Numbered from the stretch's first letter, positions 20,871-34,345 are shown. The stretch: 64,000 bases of DNA from Euonymus europaeus (GCA_963580455.1 OY756961.1:5871001-5935000); one strand, 5' to 3'. Notes: generated from the letters alone by a model not told the origin. Translations and numbers: made by a program.

Positions 20871-21574
20871 GTACTTGAGGTATCCAACAATCAAATAAAT
20901 CCATAAGGTGGTTTTAGGATTATTCAATGTTCAGAGAAAATAAATATGAATTGACAGACCAAAACTATAGTATATGATATGACAATCCAACTTGAAATGC
21001 CCACAGAAGTCACCAATGAAAGCTGATGCTGAATAGAATGATTTCCCATGCTTAAGTTTTTATAAAATATGTTGCAAGCAAGCAAACAAACACTAAAACT
21101 AAAAAAATTCCTGGAATTGTGGCCATCGTGAGTTATCTAATTACAAGTTTTAATGCTTAAGATTTCTGACAAGGCACATATTCACATTTATGAACAGATT
21201 TGTTGTTCTTCAGACCATAATCACAACTGGTGAAAAGTATTTTTATACACACATATTTACTCTTAAACACATCACTAAGTATGATTCTGTTGCTGCTTTA
21301 GTTTCAGTTGAAGATTGCACTCAAAATTCAAAAGCTTTGCTATGCATGTCATAATAAATGAGAGACCAACAAGTTTTCTTTAGCAAACCATTCAGTAACT
21401 GCAGAATGTTCCCCAATCAGTGGCTCTATTTTAACAGGTGAATATTAGACCTATTCGTTTTCTTCTGACTTCTTACAAGCATGAGCCTTCTTATCAATAA
21501 GACAATTAACTATTCATGTGCGACAATTTGTTCTGCGAATCATTAGTATAAGAAAGATAAGCTAGAACACTTAC
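20871..21574. other. Intergenic, no recognisable content
   Basis: AT-rich sequence between the tandem repeat and the pentapeptide pseudogene. The pseudogene's last exons would be expected here, but I could not find them. Confidence 0.4.
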
Positions 21575-24500
21575 CTTCAGATTGGCCCTTCTAGATTAGC
21601 AGTCACTAAGTTGGCATTAGTAAGATCAGCAGTCTGAAAAGACAAAAAGAAAAAAAGACAACATAAAGATACACAAAACATTACAGATAATCTTAAAGCC
21701 ATCAAGAAGAAGATAGCATCATGAATCAGGATAAACATAGAATACTCTATGCTTCGTAAAAAAACTGAGAGAGCATCTTTCTTCCTCTCAACTTTAATAC
21801 AAAAGCTATCATACAAAATGAACATATTCTCTTTAATCAAACTCGATTATTTTTTCCTTGTTTTCTTTTTCCTCCCTTTGCAGAGCTCTTACTCTGCAAG
21901 TGATACACAGAGGCACCTGAAATCAAAAAGAATTTCGAATCACTGATTTGCTAATCAATTCCTGAAAGCAATGATGTGGATGCCCATAGAAATAGATGAG
22001 TCCCATCATAGGTAGCCACCAGGCACGCTAATTTTGTTGGGTATAATAAAATGTATTGGGAGACATGTTTTGCTAATGTGGATGAGTAATTTGTTGATGT
22101 GACTATGCCAACAAAATGTATTGGTACAATGGTATAAATCTACTGGCTTTATTTTGCATAAAAGATGTGAGATCAGTATTAATTTTCGTGAAAAAAGTCG
22201 GTGTGTGTGTTATGGGACCCACAAATGGAGCCAACATGTGGGCATGAGCTTTGCCATGCCCCCATGTTGGTCCTAGCAAATTTGGGCGATTAAAAGTGCA
22301 CCATTATTGGAGTGGAGTGCACTTTTTCTCATGTCTCACTAAAAAGGACAATAGAAGCCTCCCATGCCACATTCGAAATGCACCATTGCAAGTGCCTACC
22401 AGCAGATGGATAGATGTTTCACAAAACCAAAATGAGGAAAAATCAATGCAGATAAAGAAATTAAATGCTTAAAAGTTCAATGGATACTGAACCTGTAGAA
22501 GAGCAGAAAGTAGATCTGGACCACAGAAACTGTAGCCTATCAAACAAGCATCTGCAACATGAACAACAAAGATCAACTTTTAGATGTACTATATAATATA
22601 TATTTAATATAATGAGAAACATGGTAAGAACAATTTGAATCCTTGAGCCACTAATCCAGTACAAAAGAAAGGTAAAAAAGGATACAAGAAGTAAGGGATA
22701 AATGAATCACACAACCAGAACAATACATCTCAGTGGAAATAGGTCACTGCTTGATGCGATTAATTTTTGAGACAAGAAATATTTATACACATCAGAAACT
22801 TGAGTTGTCTAATTTTTAACCCAATAGAGCAAGAATTTCAAATATGCAATAGATCGCTTTTGAGTCTAAAGGCATGCTTACTGGCCTAGAAACAGTTTAC
22901 TGCAGTCTTGGAAAAAAAAATCATTATAGTTTTCTCCATAAGGTGGTCACTTAATTCAAAAATTTGTTGAAGATAATAACGACGTTGCACCAAAAACACC
23001 AAAAATATGATTAGTTAAGTTAATATCCTTGTAACAGATTCCTGTTAATTATATCACCAACCTTTCCAATCATATTGTGTTCTGAAGTCAGTCATATACA
23101 TCTTTCATATAATAGTATAATACTAACCGATGGCTAATGAAATATGAATCCATTATTTTCCATCGACTCAATTAAAATGAAAAACAAAAAACAAAAAAAA
23201 GTGCCTCTTTAATGCAAGTTCTAGCAGGTAATACTGGTTACTACTCTAATAATAAACAAATTCTGGTACTACAGTACACCAATTTGCTCAAAAACTTTTC
23301 AATTTGAGCAGGCAAGACACAGCTAACGGAATTTTATGAGGATATATGCCAGAAATAGATCTGAGTTGTAATAAAACAAGAAGCAAGGAGTGCTTGCTAA
23401 AGATTAACTAAAGCTAATTAATTAATTTTCAAATAGATAAACAAGAATTGCGTTGTAGGTTGGCACCAGCCAATAATGCTCCGCAAAGATTTGCCCCAGT
23501 AAAATTACATCTTCCCTAGGCAACAATGAGTCATTGGGAAAGAAGTTTGATATATATATATACATATATATGCTTTAGGAAAATAAAGCCAACTACAGAT
23601 TTGCTCGTACTCACTAAATGTCGCATTGTGAAATATTGAACCTTATGCATTCACATCCTATAAAGGTTTCCAAATGATTCATAAAAGTATATAAGCCTAA
23701 ATAACTCCCAATTTCAATGGCACATACTGAGTCAAGATTCTCCAAAAACCATACCTCCACTATATTTTGAACATTGAAATTGTATACACTGAGAGTGACA
23801 TTTTTAAGACATGCAAAGCTGAAATCAACAAATGATAGATCCTGATTATTCACATCAAAAACTTCAGCAAATTCAAACCTTAAACCTTCTGCCATCCAGA
23901 AGATGATCATTTCACTCAATCAACCTAGTCTAGAAGCATACATTCCATGGTAATTTTGTGGAGAGATGAAAAATCAAGCATTAGCCTTTGCTAACTGAGA
24001 CATATATTTGTATTAAACAATTCTATGAAGTCAAGTTTAGTGAACATGCCAGAAACCCGATATTCCCTTTACCATCAGATGTTGGCGAGTAGCCAAACAA
24101 GGTCAGTACTGACTAATGCATATACTTTCCAACAAACCAAATAACAGGACAAACATACATACTAGCTTGTTTCAAAGAAAAGTTAATTAAATTCAAATGA
24201 CATAGAACTGAGATAGATTATATAATTGATGATGCAGAGCATCTGGGACTAGGAAAAGTTACCAGTTAGAAAGATCAACGCCTGAAAGATTCACCCCTCA
24301 AAACCTGACTTTCTCAGACAGAATACAGTTGATGATATGTGCACGTGATAATTCACTACTGAACTCATCAGCTTCCCTCCTCGTATTTCAAACAGAATTT
24401 ATCCCACCTATGAGTCCCTGAAATCAAACAGCAAGGATGAAGGTTAATTTAAGAATATAGATTCCTCTGATGCATATACACAAGCAGCACATTCTCCGAG

Positions 24501-25052
24501 ACAGCTAGATCTCAAGGTTTATGGAGGATATGAATGTATGATACATCTATATTTCTGAAACAAGTTTTAAGAATCTAGATGCATATATATGAACATCAAC
24601 ATATTCAATGATTACCAAACGGCATGTCACATGATGTTAGATGCAGCAGCAGAGTCCAGACTAAGCAAACCTAAAATGGCAGAGAACAGCAAAACCTCAT
24701 AAATAGGAACATCAAGAAATTATCCAACCTAAAAAATGAAGAAAAAAATAGAGTAACTTCCTTATATGCAAGATGAGAAGTCAAATAAGTGAAGAAGACC
24801 ATAGCCACAGTAGGATCTCCGCGAAAAGCAGAGAAACACAGTGAACTAAAGTTGATTTAGTTTTCAACAAAATTTTGCCTGAACTTAAAAAATTGTGAGA
24901 GGGACATCAACCCATGCTAGTAACTGGAAATATTCTGCCTCTCACAAAAGCTATGAGTATTCAGCTTCTGTTAGCGAGGGTACCACAACATCCCTCAACC
25001 AATTTTAGAATATGTCTAAATGTTTCCCATCTCTATCAATAAAGATATATCC
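21575..25052 (-). pseudogene. FIP2-like BTB/POZ + pentapeptide-repeat protein pseudogene
   Basis: Seven exon relics in order on the minus strand resemble the plant FH-interacting protein FIP2 (BTB domain followed by pentapeptide repeats). They are: 24912-25052 (GYIFIDRDGKHLDIF-stop-NWLRD...EAEYFQLL, BTB part); 24263-24417 (ELSRAHIINCILSEKVRF-stop-GVNLSGVDLSN); 23755-23841 (DLSFVDFSFACLKNV); 23615-23641 (GSIFHNATF); about 23447-23515 (GRCNFTGANLCGALLAGANL); 22493-22551 (DACLIGYSFCGPDLLSALLQ); and 21575-21633 (ADLTNANLVTANLEG, then a 1-base loss causing frameshift). GT/AG sites persist at most borders. At least five in-frame stops and one frameshift disable it. The N-terminal BTB exon and the last pentapeptide exons were not found. 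The introns hold MITE-like sequence (about 22030-22440). In the intact family the protein is a cytoplasmic/actin-linked adaptor. Confidence 0.82.
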
Positions 25053-26057
25053 CTGCAGAGAATAAATAATGAAACAACAAATTCGATTCATAATCCTCGA
25101 CATGTCAAAGAAGATATCTTTAGCAAAAGGATCTGATGGATGAATGTCTAAAAAATCCAAGCCCAAAGAAGAAGAAGTTCATAAGTGATTACAAAGGTTA
25201 CACATAACAGATGACCATATCAAATTTAAACAAAAGTCCTATTGCACCTATGCCCACACAGACACTTCTTTTGGATCAAATACTTTCAGGGCATGTGATT
25301 TATACTGAACATGAATCTAACCACTCAAAACTCATGAACAAATAAATAAGCATCGAATCACGCTCGCGCTGAGTTAAATGTACTAACTGTTGTGCAAAAT
25401 TCCATCCCACCGGAAAAAGATTAAACAAAAGTACAAATTGCAGATACAAACTGGAAACTCCCGATCAAGAAAGGATAATTCTACCAGTTCGATCCATAGA
25501 TAATTCCATCATTTCAAGCCATATAAATAACTAAACCAAATCTAAATCACTGCTAGGTTTCCGATTAAAGTCACACCGTTAGTCCTAAAAAACAATGTAT
25601 CTCCAAATCACATTTCTACATTTGCATAAAAAGAGAGGGAGAGAGCTCACTGATGTTGAGAAGAACAACGGAAGAGAAACCATTCTTCCTTCATCCAGAC
25701 TCCAGAGGCACAGAGAAATCAGTTTTTTTTTTTTTTTTTAAAAAATTTATGTCAGGAAAAAAGAGAACCGTTGGAGGAAAACAATCTGAACCCTCCATAA
25801 CACGAAAAATATTTTGCTAATTCCTATGGGCCGTAATTTGGGCCCATTTATGTATCTGGGCTTAAAGCGAAAACATGTTGGGCTCGTCGGTCCAAAATCA
25901 TGCGGTTAACGAGGAAGGGGAGTGCACCAAGTGTTGCATGGCGTCGCAAACGTGGCAAACCTCACAAGCCAACACATTTCTGCCTCCTTCGCAATATATG
26001 GAGGAATTGTGTAGTTTTCACTCGAATTTTCTCGGAAAAATTAATCCCATAACAACA
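25053..26057. other. Intergenic between the pseudogene and the DUF639 gene
   Basis: 25053-25700 probably corresponds to the former first intron and 5' region of the pseudogene. A poly(T) run lies at about 25723-25739. The 25860-26057 interval is the 5' leader of the DUF639 gene and stays open in frame upstream of its likely start. Confidence 0.45.
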
Positions 26058-29000
26058 ATGATGATGATGAAGAAGAAACATTTGTCCTCCATTGCCAATG
26101 ATCTCCTCCACAGATGTTCAGAGTAATAAATTAATTCTCAGTCCCCCATAATCTCAATTTCATTGTTTTTGTTGGTGTCTATTGTTATTGACAATGAATT
26201 TATGGTACAGAAAGACAAACACTTCTGTGGAGGAATTGGTGAGGGAATTTGAAGCAGAGTGGAACCCAGAAACAGGCAGTGACTATTCAAGAAAATTAGT
26301 TGAATTTTGCAGCTCAAAAGCTTGGATTGGAATGTGTGAAAACGTAGGAGATATGATCGGTGATGGGTCCTTTAGCCGGTTCACATTTGATATGATGCTT
26401 GCTTGGGAGAAGCCAAGTTCTCAAGAAGAGGAAGCTTATACGGTGTGTGTCTCTGCATTATCATTACACCAACTAGTTCTGTTTACCATATGTGTTTGGT
26501 TAATTGACTTAAAAGTGGAAATTTATTTTAAATTGAGAGTGATTAAAGTGTTGTAACCAATCCCACACAATCAAAAACACACAACCATAAGAAAATATAG
26601 CAACGGAAATAGATAATGATTTTACGTGGTTCAGGCTCCTCGTCTCCTCGAGAAGTCTTCTTTTTTACCATTGATATTTAATATCTACCCATAAACACAA
26701 TGACCCACATCATAATTCATCATAAGAAAATATAGCAACGGAAATAGATAAGAAAATATAGCAACGGAAATAGATAATGATTTTACGTGGTTCAGGGTTT
26801 AGGCTCCTCGTCTCCTCGAGAAGTCTTCTTCTTTACCATTGATATTTAATATCTAGTCCATAAATACAATGACTCACATCATAATTCAACATGAAGCTTC
26901 CTTTGATTGCTGTAATGTGGAAATGAATCACAATGCCATCTTTGAGTATGGTTTATGATTGATTATAGTAGAATGATAGTATTGTGCCCGTTAGCCCCGC
27001 CATACAAAAAATTTCACTCGATAATAGGGTAAAATTTTTCACTCGATAGTATTGGGCTAAAGTGCAACGCGTTGCCACAATGGTATTGCAATTGTGATGA
27101 TATATGGTAGAAGTACCCGAGCGCATGGATAATCTACTTCTGGCATATATAATATGTACTTATATATCTATTTTGGTGAATTGTGTTGATATCAACCCAC
27201 TTTTCCCAAATCAACAGTCAAATTGGATTTGACTTCCCACTTCTCTTATAAATTTGTTTTCAATATTTCCTGTATAACTCCTTATATCGCTCTTAATTGT
27301 AATGGACTATTGGATTTGCAGGAAAGTTTAGGGAAGGGGAAAGAGGAAAGGAGGATGATGGCTACACAAGCCATTGAAGAACAAGATGATATCCCTCTTT
27401 TCTATTCAGACATTATGCCATTTCTTGTAAGAAAATTAATCTGTCAGATATGCATACCATGATACTATAGAGAAAGCATTAGTTTTTGGCCAACATTAGC
27501 TTAAAAGATTATTTGGAAAAATTATATTATGAGATTGAGCTTAGTTCGAGCAATTGATACATATCACATTTAGGTTTTCCTTTTAATATCTGTCTCTCAG
27601 TCTTCCTTTTTATTTAAATTTAAGTAACCATATATTTACTTACTATTTTGGTAGGTCGATAATGAACCGAGTATTGGTGAAGATGCATTTGTTTGGTCGG
27701 GATCATTAGTTCCACTAGCCGCTGATGTAGTTAATGGGAGATTTACTTTTGAGACGCTAACGGCAACGACATGCTACCAGCTCCATTTTCCAGCATATGA
27801 CATGTTCCTGAAAGAAATTGACAAGTAATAAATCTAAACTCTACTTGATTGAACATCAAGAAGATATGAAAGTTATAAGGATGAAACTCGAAAACCCGAA
27901 AACACTCTATGGCTTTCAATATATATATATATATATATATATAGCTATGTTATGTTATGTTATTGCAGGGACGAATCACATTCTTTAACCTATGTCTATA
28001 GATTGTGTATGTAATTATTATAAATGTTGTTTCAAATGACCAGTGCACTCCTCTTCTTATCACTAGAGTTATTGATTTCATAGGTGCATAAAGAATTTGC
28101 AAAACCAAGCAAAGCCGAAGTGCGTGGAGCTAGCTGATGATGAATATATATTGCATGTAGATGGTACTGCAACCACACAGAGAGTAGTTCGTCATATTGG
28201 AGGAACAAGTTGGCCTGGTTTGCCTCCTTTTTGGTTTTAAGATTTAATATTATCAAGTGCCACAATAATATGATATCTTATCCTATGTTGCTAAGTGTTT
28301 GTTAGTAAGCCTCCTTATACTAATGTTGTCCTTATAGGCAGGCTTACACTGACCAATTATGCTCTCTACTTTGAGGCCTCGGGATCGGTAACTTATGAGG
28401 ATGCCCTTAAAATTGACCTTTCAAAGGATATTGAGCACACGGTTAAGCCAGCAGCCACAGGACCATGGGGTGCTCCGCTCTTTGACAAGGCCATAGTTTA
28501 CGAGTCTCCTGAGTTGTAAGACTATTGCATATGTTTAAAAACTTAATTTTATTCATCGTATTTAAAAATATCATTCTAAAGATCGTGCATGCTTGAAACA
28601 CGTTTGTTCGTTTATTAAGTAGAGATTGTAGTCGAGATGACATGCACTGTGGCCAAAAAATTAGGCTAGATATGCATATGTTGATTTTTTGTGCTTGATT
28701 GTTTATAAACAAAAGATTTGGTATGATTAGGATATCATATTCCTAATGACGACGTTGTAAAAAGGGTGTTTGCCCGATGATTCACTCCCGCATGACTTGC
28801 ATCAAATAGTTTCAATGCATAGAGAATCCTGATAGATACATGTTGAAGTTATTAATAGTTGAGTTGTGTTGGCTCTCTGATCTTCTAGATCGGACGGAAT
28901 TACTTTTGAGTTTCCAGAAATAACGAGCTCCATGAGACGTGACCTTTGGCTTGCACTCACCAATGAGATAATGTTGATGCACAAGTTTTTGTCGAAATAT

Positions 29001-30405
29001 GAGGTGGAATATCCAACACAAGCATGGGAAATGCAATCAAGAACAATATTGGCGATCATAAGGCTCCATGCAGCAAGAGAGATGCTCAGGATTTCGCCTC
29101 CAAAACCGACAAATTTCTTGATCTTTGCCTTGTTTGATGCGGTACCTAAGGGAGATAAAGTTCTAGAGGAGCTAGCTGAGAGCCTAAAGAAAGTTCGGAG
29201 TGGACATCAATGCAATGCCAGCTCAATTCTAAGGAGTATGAACATGTCACATCCAATTGTCTCAACTGAAGAAATAAAGGCAGTGAGCGAGGAACCCGAA
29301 AGCGCAAGTGGCCTAGGTGAAAATAACTCACAATTGGAGACTGCTGTTAATCAGGCCAGGGAGGAAGCAAGGGAAATCGACATTGCCAAAGCCACCACTG
29401 AGGGTTTGAGAGAGGATGGGATCAGTAAAAGTGTTCTTGTTCTTATGGTACGATAATAACTCGTTAAACCTTATAGGTCTTAATTAACAAGCATCCTCCC
29501 GCTGCATATCACAGTTCTCATTCTTTGGAGAAGCAATGACAACATATAAAATGACAAACATATGCAGATTATTGAACCAAGTACAGCAGTTAGAAGTGCA
29601 TAAGTCGTTAGGTTTCTTAAGCAGAACCAGAGAGAGCTAATCAGTGTTTTGCTTGTTCTCATTGTGCAGAATCTACTAAAGCCGCTGGGAGATGTGCTAC
29701 CTCGGCTTAAGCAAATTCTATCGTGGGAAAATCCACTAACAACTCTCACTGTGCTTGTTACAACTATACTAATTGTGTACAAGTAGGCTGTTTCCATACC
29801 TTATATCTCTTGAAAATGCTTTGTTTCCTTGTTGGCTGTTGAATACAATGTCACCTCAATGCAGGGAGTGGGTTGGAAAGGCTATTGCTTCCTGTTTGTT
29901 ATGGATGGTTGCGAAGATGCTACAGGCAAGACGGGAAAGGAGTCATGAAAACTGCAATGAGATAGTAGTGGAAACTGGGGGCTCAGATCAGACTACAATG
30001 GAAAGCATAGTGTCGGCGCAATATGGATTGATAACTATCCATGAGATTATCCAATCTGCAAATATAGCAATATTGAAGATATGGTCCATAACAATCTCAA
30101 AAGCATATAAGGTAACATGCTTTGATATTAGCTTTGACACTCAATACATCTTCTACATCGATTTTTATTTGCAGCATGCGAACATGGCGATGGCAGCTAT
30201 GGGTGGGTTAGCTATCCTGTTATCAGCAATCCCATTCAAGTTCGTGATTATGGCAGCCATATTGTACTACTTCATTATGACATCAAAACTAGGCAAGTTC
30301 TTGGAAAATGATCAGGGGGACAGAAGACTGAAAGAATGGTGGGATTCAATTCCTATAGTTTCTGTTCGTATTGAAGACAAGGAAAAAGTTCCCAAAAACA
30401 TTTGA
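26058..30405 (+). CDS. DUF639-family plant protein with C-terminal membrane segments, ten exons
   Basis: Proposed exons: 26058-26122, 26211-26442, 27322-27426, 27655-27824, 28084-28217, 28338-28515, 28889-29447, 29670-29782, 29865-30111 and 30175-30405. They total 2034 nt, keep frame throughout and give 677 residues. All inner borders have GT/AG. Conserved family blocks include LVREFEAEWNPE, DIPLFYSDIMPFLV, GRLTLTNYALYFEASGSV, ITFEFPEI and WLALTNEI. Hydrophobic stretches in the last three exons (TLTVLVTTILIVY; AAMGGLAILLSAIPFKFVIM) suggest two or more C-terminal membrane segments. The first ATG of an ATG-ATG-ATG-ATG run was taken as start; an in-frame ATG at 25938 would add 40 residues. DUF639 proteins have no established biochemical role, so I assign none. 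The second intron (26443-27321) contains a retroelement-derived tandem duplication. Confidence 0.85.
26570..26894. repeat. Tandemly duplicated LTR-like fragment in intron 2 of the DUF639 gene
   Basis: AGAAAATATAGCAACGGAAATAG ... TTTTACGTGGTTCAGG...CTCCTCGTCTCCTCGAGAAGTC...TAATATCTA...ACATCATAATTCA occurs at about 26590-26721 and 26747-26890, with a short third copy of the first 27 bp between them (26724-26750). TTTTACGTGGTTC is a common motif near copia LTR ends. Confidence 0.7.
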
Positions 30406-30875
30406 TAGTTCCTATACAGAACAAAACTTGCAATACTTTACTCCTATGTCTCTCTCATGGCTACAAGATAAAGCTTAGTAGTGTACCCTTCTTTTGATCA
30501 CAGAGTAACACAACTTTGTGGTTAGTGTAAACAAGCAAAATGAAAAATATTTCGTCTGAAACATGTTCTTTATTGGAATTACTAAAGACAGTGGCAAACA
30601 CCTTCAGCAAAGCTAATACAGCCGAAATGAACACACTTGCAACCATTAGAGCTAAAACTTCCAAGGAGCGGTAAACATACAACTAGCAGAATCCAATGGG
30701 GTTCAGTAAAAAATGAGCCTTTCAGTGATATAATGCTGGTTTCAGGCTCTAAAAGATAACACAAACATGTTCCAGACATGGTATTTACAGACTGCAGCCA
30801 AGCACCACCTAGTGAAACCTAGTGTCTTACCTATCTAGGAATTATACCTGCGTTACCATTTGTAGGTAATAGTCA
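30406..30875. other. Convergent 3' region of the DUF639 and p23 genes
   Basis: 470 bp between the DUF639 stop and the p23 stop. The two genes converge here, so both 3' UTRs must fit or overlap. No other feature is visible. Confidence 0.5.
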
Positions 30876-33800
30876 CTAGTTTCCTCTTACCTTTTCCAAA
30901 TCAGGAAGATCTGCAGCCAACAAAGCAAAAGTCAAATATGGGGCATATCAACCATGACAAGAGGTAAAGCATTTTTAGTAATAAATGCAGAAAAAAAAAG
31001 ATGGCACTTGGTATAATAAGCTCGGAGAAGTAAAGAGTGCAGATATCATTGTGTGTGCATTTTCAAAGGTTATCAAAGATGGTAATCATCCATTGATGAT
31101 TTGAAAGTCGATACAGATGAACACATGGTCTCTACTATAACGGATATCTAAAAGTAATTAAATGCCGACTCACAAAGCATTCCTTCGTCATCACTGCTTC
31201 CCTCCTCTTGATTAATGTCCTGTGAAATCGAAACTTGCAAGATTAAAGACAAACACAGGAACTCTATATATCATCAATGAAAGAGAAAAGAAGTTACCTC
31301 ATCACCATCTCCATCAGGGGCCCAGTCAGCTACAAGGGAAACCAGCAAATATAAGATCCAGCGTGACATTACAGATAGTAAAACTCAAGTTCCATGCACA
31401 GATAGAAAAAATTGCATCTCCCATAGACGGCAGTCCTGTGTCAGATGTAATTTAATTGTCCCAACATATTGCCACTAGGTGATGATGCATGAGATACCGA
31501 ACAGGTCTTACCTTGCTTTTTTATTTCAGTTTTTTTTTAAGCTAATCAAATACCTCACATACCTTCTTAAACCACACAAATGTCACTGACGACAAAAATA
31601 AGGCAGAGGTCATGTAGCAACTAGGATGAACAGGCATGCTTTAAACACTAGGAAATAAAGGTCTAGCCATATAGCTTCCAGCTTGCAAAGTACAGTCACT
31701 TAGAAATTAGGATGTACGACAGGCTGCCTCAAAACACCAGGAGTCAAAGTTATACTACTTCCGGCTTATGATTTGGACTAGGTCGCGCTACCTCTAGAGG
31801 GAATGAAGGTAAAGCTACAATGTTTCAAGCTCACAAAGAAATCAACATGCAAAGCGAGAAAGAATATTTGAAAGGGAGGGATGGACAGGAGCAGAAAGAC
31901 TGAGTAGCTTGCCTTCGGGTTCATTATTAAGAAAGGCAGCTTTTCTTAAGTTATTGATCGAGGTGAATGCCCTACTTTCTCTTTGGAGAGGAAGGGCTAC
32001 TATCAGCCTAAAAGGAAAAGATAAGAGGACATTTGTCCCAGGGCACAGAAAAGTATTCGTGCTTGTGTGAATGAATGCTTATCTTGGGACATCCGGAGCA
32101 AGCATAAACTTCAGACTTGAACCCCAAAGCAAAGCAGATAGATTTTGTAGAGGATAAATTGAGATATGGAAAGTAGAAACGGCAAGCAATGCATGCAACA
32201 TACAAAGATAGGAAAAGATAGAACACTGGCCATATGACGAGGATCCAGTTCATCTCACAAATCAGCCAGTGGTAGTTTACAAAGAACTTACAATTGGACT
32301 CTTCATCATCTTCATCGCACCATTTGTTCCAGTCAACCTTGATATAAGGTGCTGGTTTCTCTTCTGTCTTGAGCAGTCTTTTCCACCAACCTTTCTCTTC
32401 TTTCTGGATGGAACATATTATGTTCCTTAACCCTACATTAGTTTTAAAACCCTGCACCATCCATGTAGAACACAGCTAAAACTATGATATGATTTTATTA
32501 CCAGTAAAAACAAAAACTTTTTTTGCAATAATATATGCAACAGGTGATGCAACTCATTTACAGTATACAAAGTAGAAGATCAATTAATGTATTGAAGACC
32601 TTAACATGTAGAAGCAAAATCAAGAGTCCTCAAATGTACTGTACAAAAGCAGAACATGAGAAAGAGACAAGCACCCATAGGTTGTGAAAGAATGATTTTC
32701 AAAAATGCAGATGACCTATGCAATACAAAGTTAAAATCACGAGAACAAACAAACAGTAACTGCAGAATTCAAGAGAGGATCAATACCAGAAAACAGTAAA
32801 GTATATTTTTGAAAACAAAAATCTTCCAATGAGATGTGGATACATATGTTAGCTGCATAGTAGCCTAAAACATCTTCTACCATGTCAGAAGATTCTACGC
32901 TTCCAAGCTTTGAAAAACTATCATTACTGACTCACCAAAATCATACAATTCAAACAAATAGTGCTGAGAGAGAGAGAGAGAGAGAAGTCACTTATCCTAA
33001 GTCAGCACTGGCCCATAATGTGCTTGAGCAGTGGAGATAATGATGACAAATATGAAACAGTGCAGAATGGAACTCCAAGATTAAGGGTTATGGGCAGAAA
33101 GGTTCGTCCTTACCACTTTCCCCCTTCTATCGTGCTGACCATTAAACAAGAATGGCCAAAATGTAGGCACCGAGGTGATGCCACCCATTTACAGTCATAA
33201 AGATCAATTAATGTATTAAAAAGTCCTTACATGTACCGAACAAAAGCAGAACATGACAACAAACAAGCATCCACAGGTCGAGAAAGAATGATTTTCAAAA
33301 ATTTAGATGTTCTAATATTCTATGCAATACAAGGCTCAAATCACGCTAAAGAAGGAATGGGTTAACTTTCTTCAACCTATTGATTGTACATACTAACATA
33401 AGCATAGATGAGCAGGTCCATCATGGAAATGGTTGTTACTGTTTCAAAATTTAATTTGCATGAAAGCTAACCAAGAAACAGTAAGAACAGCACAGCAAAC
33501 TTGAGAGAGCATGACGATGTGATCTTTATTCATTAAAACAATAGTTAGTTAAGCTAAGAGTACATAGATGCAGACCATAGTATATAATTGGCTCTAGAAT
33601 CTACTTTGAGTCAGTAATCACATCTTACAACAAGAAATCAAATAATATTGCATCAAGCGTCGGAACGAACATATATGTAATTTACTATTACAAACCACAA
33701 AAATGAGTAATTCTGACAGACATTAAGTCAGAAGACTCAGAACTCACCTCAGGTTTGATTTTTCCATAAAGTTCCAAACTGAAGTGAAAGGATTCACCTT

Positions 33801-34345
33801 GTACCCCCGCAGCAGAGAAACTAAACGAACCATGAGGCTCACATTTAACTGATACATCTCTTGCATCTGGTAAAGCAACAGTCAGGTACACCTTATCAGA
33901 GCGCTGTGCCCAAAGAACTTCTGGATGGCGGCTAAACAAAGGGGGAGTCAAACATCACAATTCTGATCCAAAGCTTAGCTATTTTTAAGATTTGAAAGCA
34001 CAAATTGTGTTCATCTTCGCATTGAAAGGAAGCAAAACTATTAATGCTAATCAAAACATCACCCAAAAACTTCCATCGTTGAGGCATGGTACAGTAAATA
34101 TATTTTACGACAATATACACAAAAATCATTAGAAGACCATTAACCAAACATCTGTCAATACTCTACTTCAACTATGTGACAAAAAAAACACCGACATGTG
34201 AAACAATGTGATGCTATAGATCAAAATTTTCCCTAAGGCACTAATTTTGATTCAGACATAAAACAAGTAAAGTAACCAAATCGAAGTGAAAATCATCCAG
34301 CGAAATAAACACACTCTGTGTGTTCGCGCGCGTTATTTACCTCAT
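30876..34345 (-). CDS. p23 co-chaperone (CS domain), six exons
   Basis: Proposed coding exons on the minus strand: 34341-34345 (only ATGAG), 33748-33931, 32292-32451, 31298-31329, 31174-31219 and 30876-30910. They total 462 nt, in frame, giving 153 residues. The CS domain reads [20 protein letters not shown], then [20 protein letters not shown], then [15 protein letters not shown]; the W-W/KxEEKPAPY segment and the [13 protein letters not shown] signature of p23 follow, with an acidic tail ([28 protein letters not shown]). p23 binds the ATP-bound HSP90 dimer and stabilises the closed client complex. The first coding exon is tiny; its start was chosen because ATGAG joins the next exon to give MSRHPEV. 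The last exon reads through a GTAAG donor-like site to a TAG after VRGN; an alternative downstream exon cannot be excluded. Confidence 0.9.
32541..33345. repeat. Direct duplication inside the large p23 intron
   Basis: Sequence at about 32541-32745 (GATCAATTAATGTATT, ACAAAAGCAGAACATGA, GAAAGAATGATTTTCAAAAAT, TATGCAATACAA) recurs in the same order at about 33171-33345, roughly 630 bp apart. It lies wholly within the intron between the second and third coding exons. Divergence suggests an old event. A (GA)n run lies at 32966-32988. Confidence 0.7.

Noticed and set aside
25875..26057. Upstream in-frame extension of the DUF639 protein
   Set aside because: Open by chance in the leader. It is Cys/Gln-rich and unlike the family; the ATG run at 26058 was preferred, though 25938 cannot be excluded.
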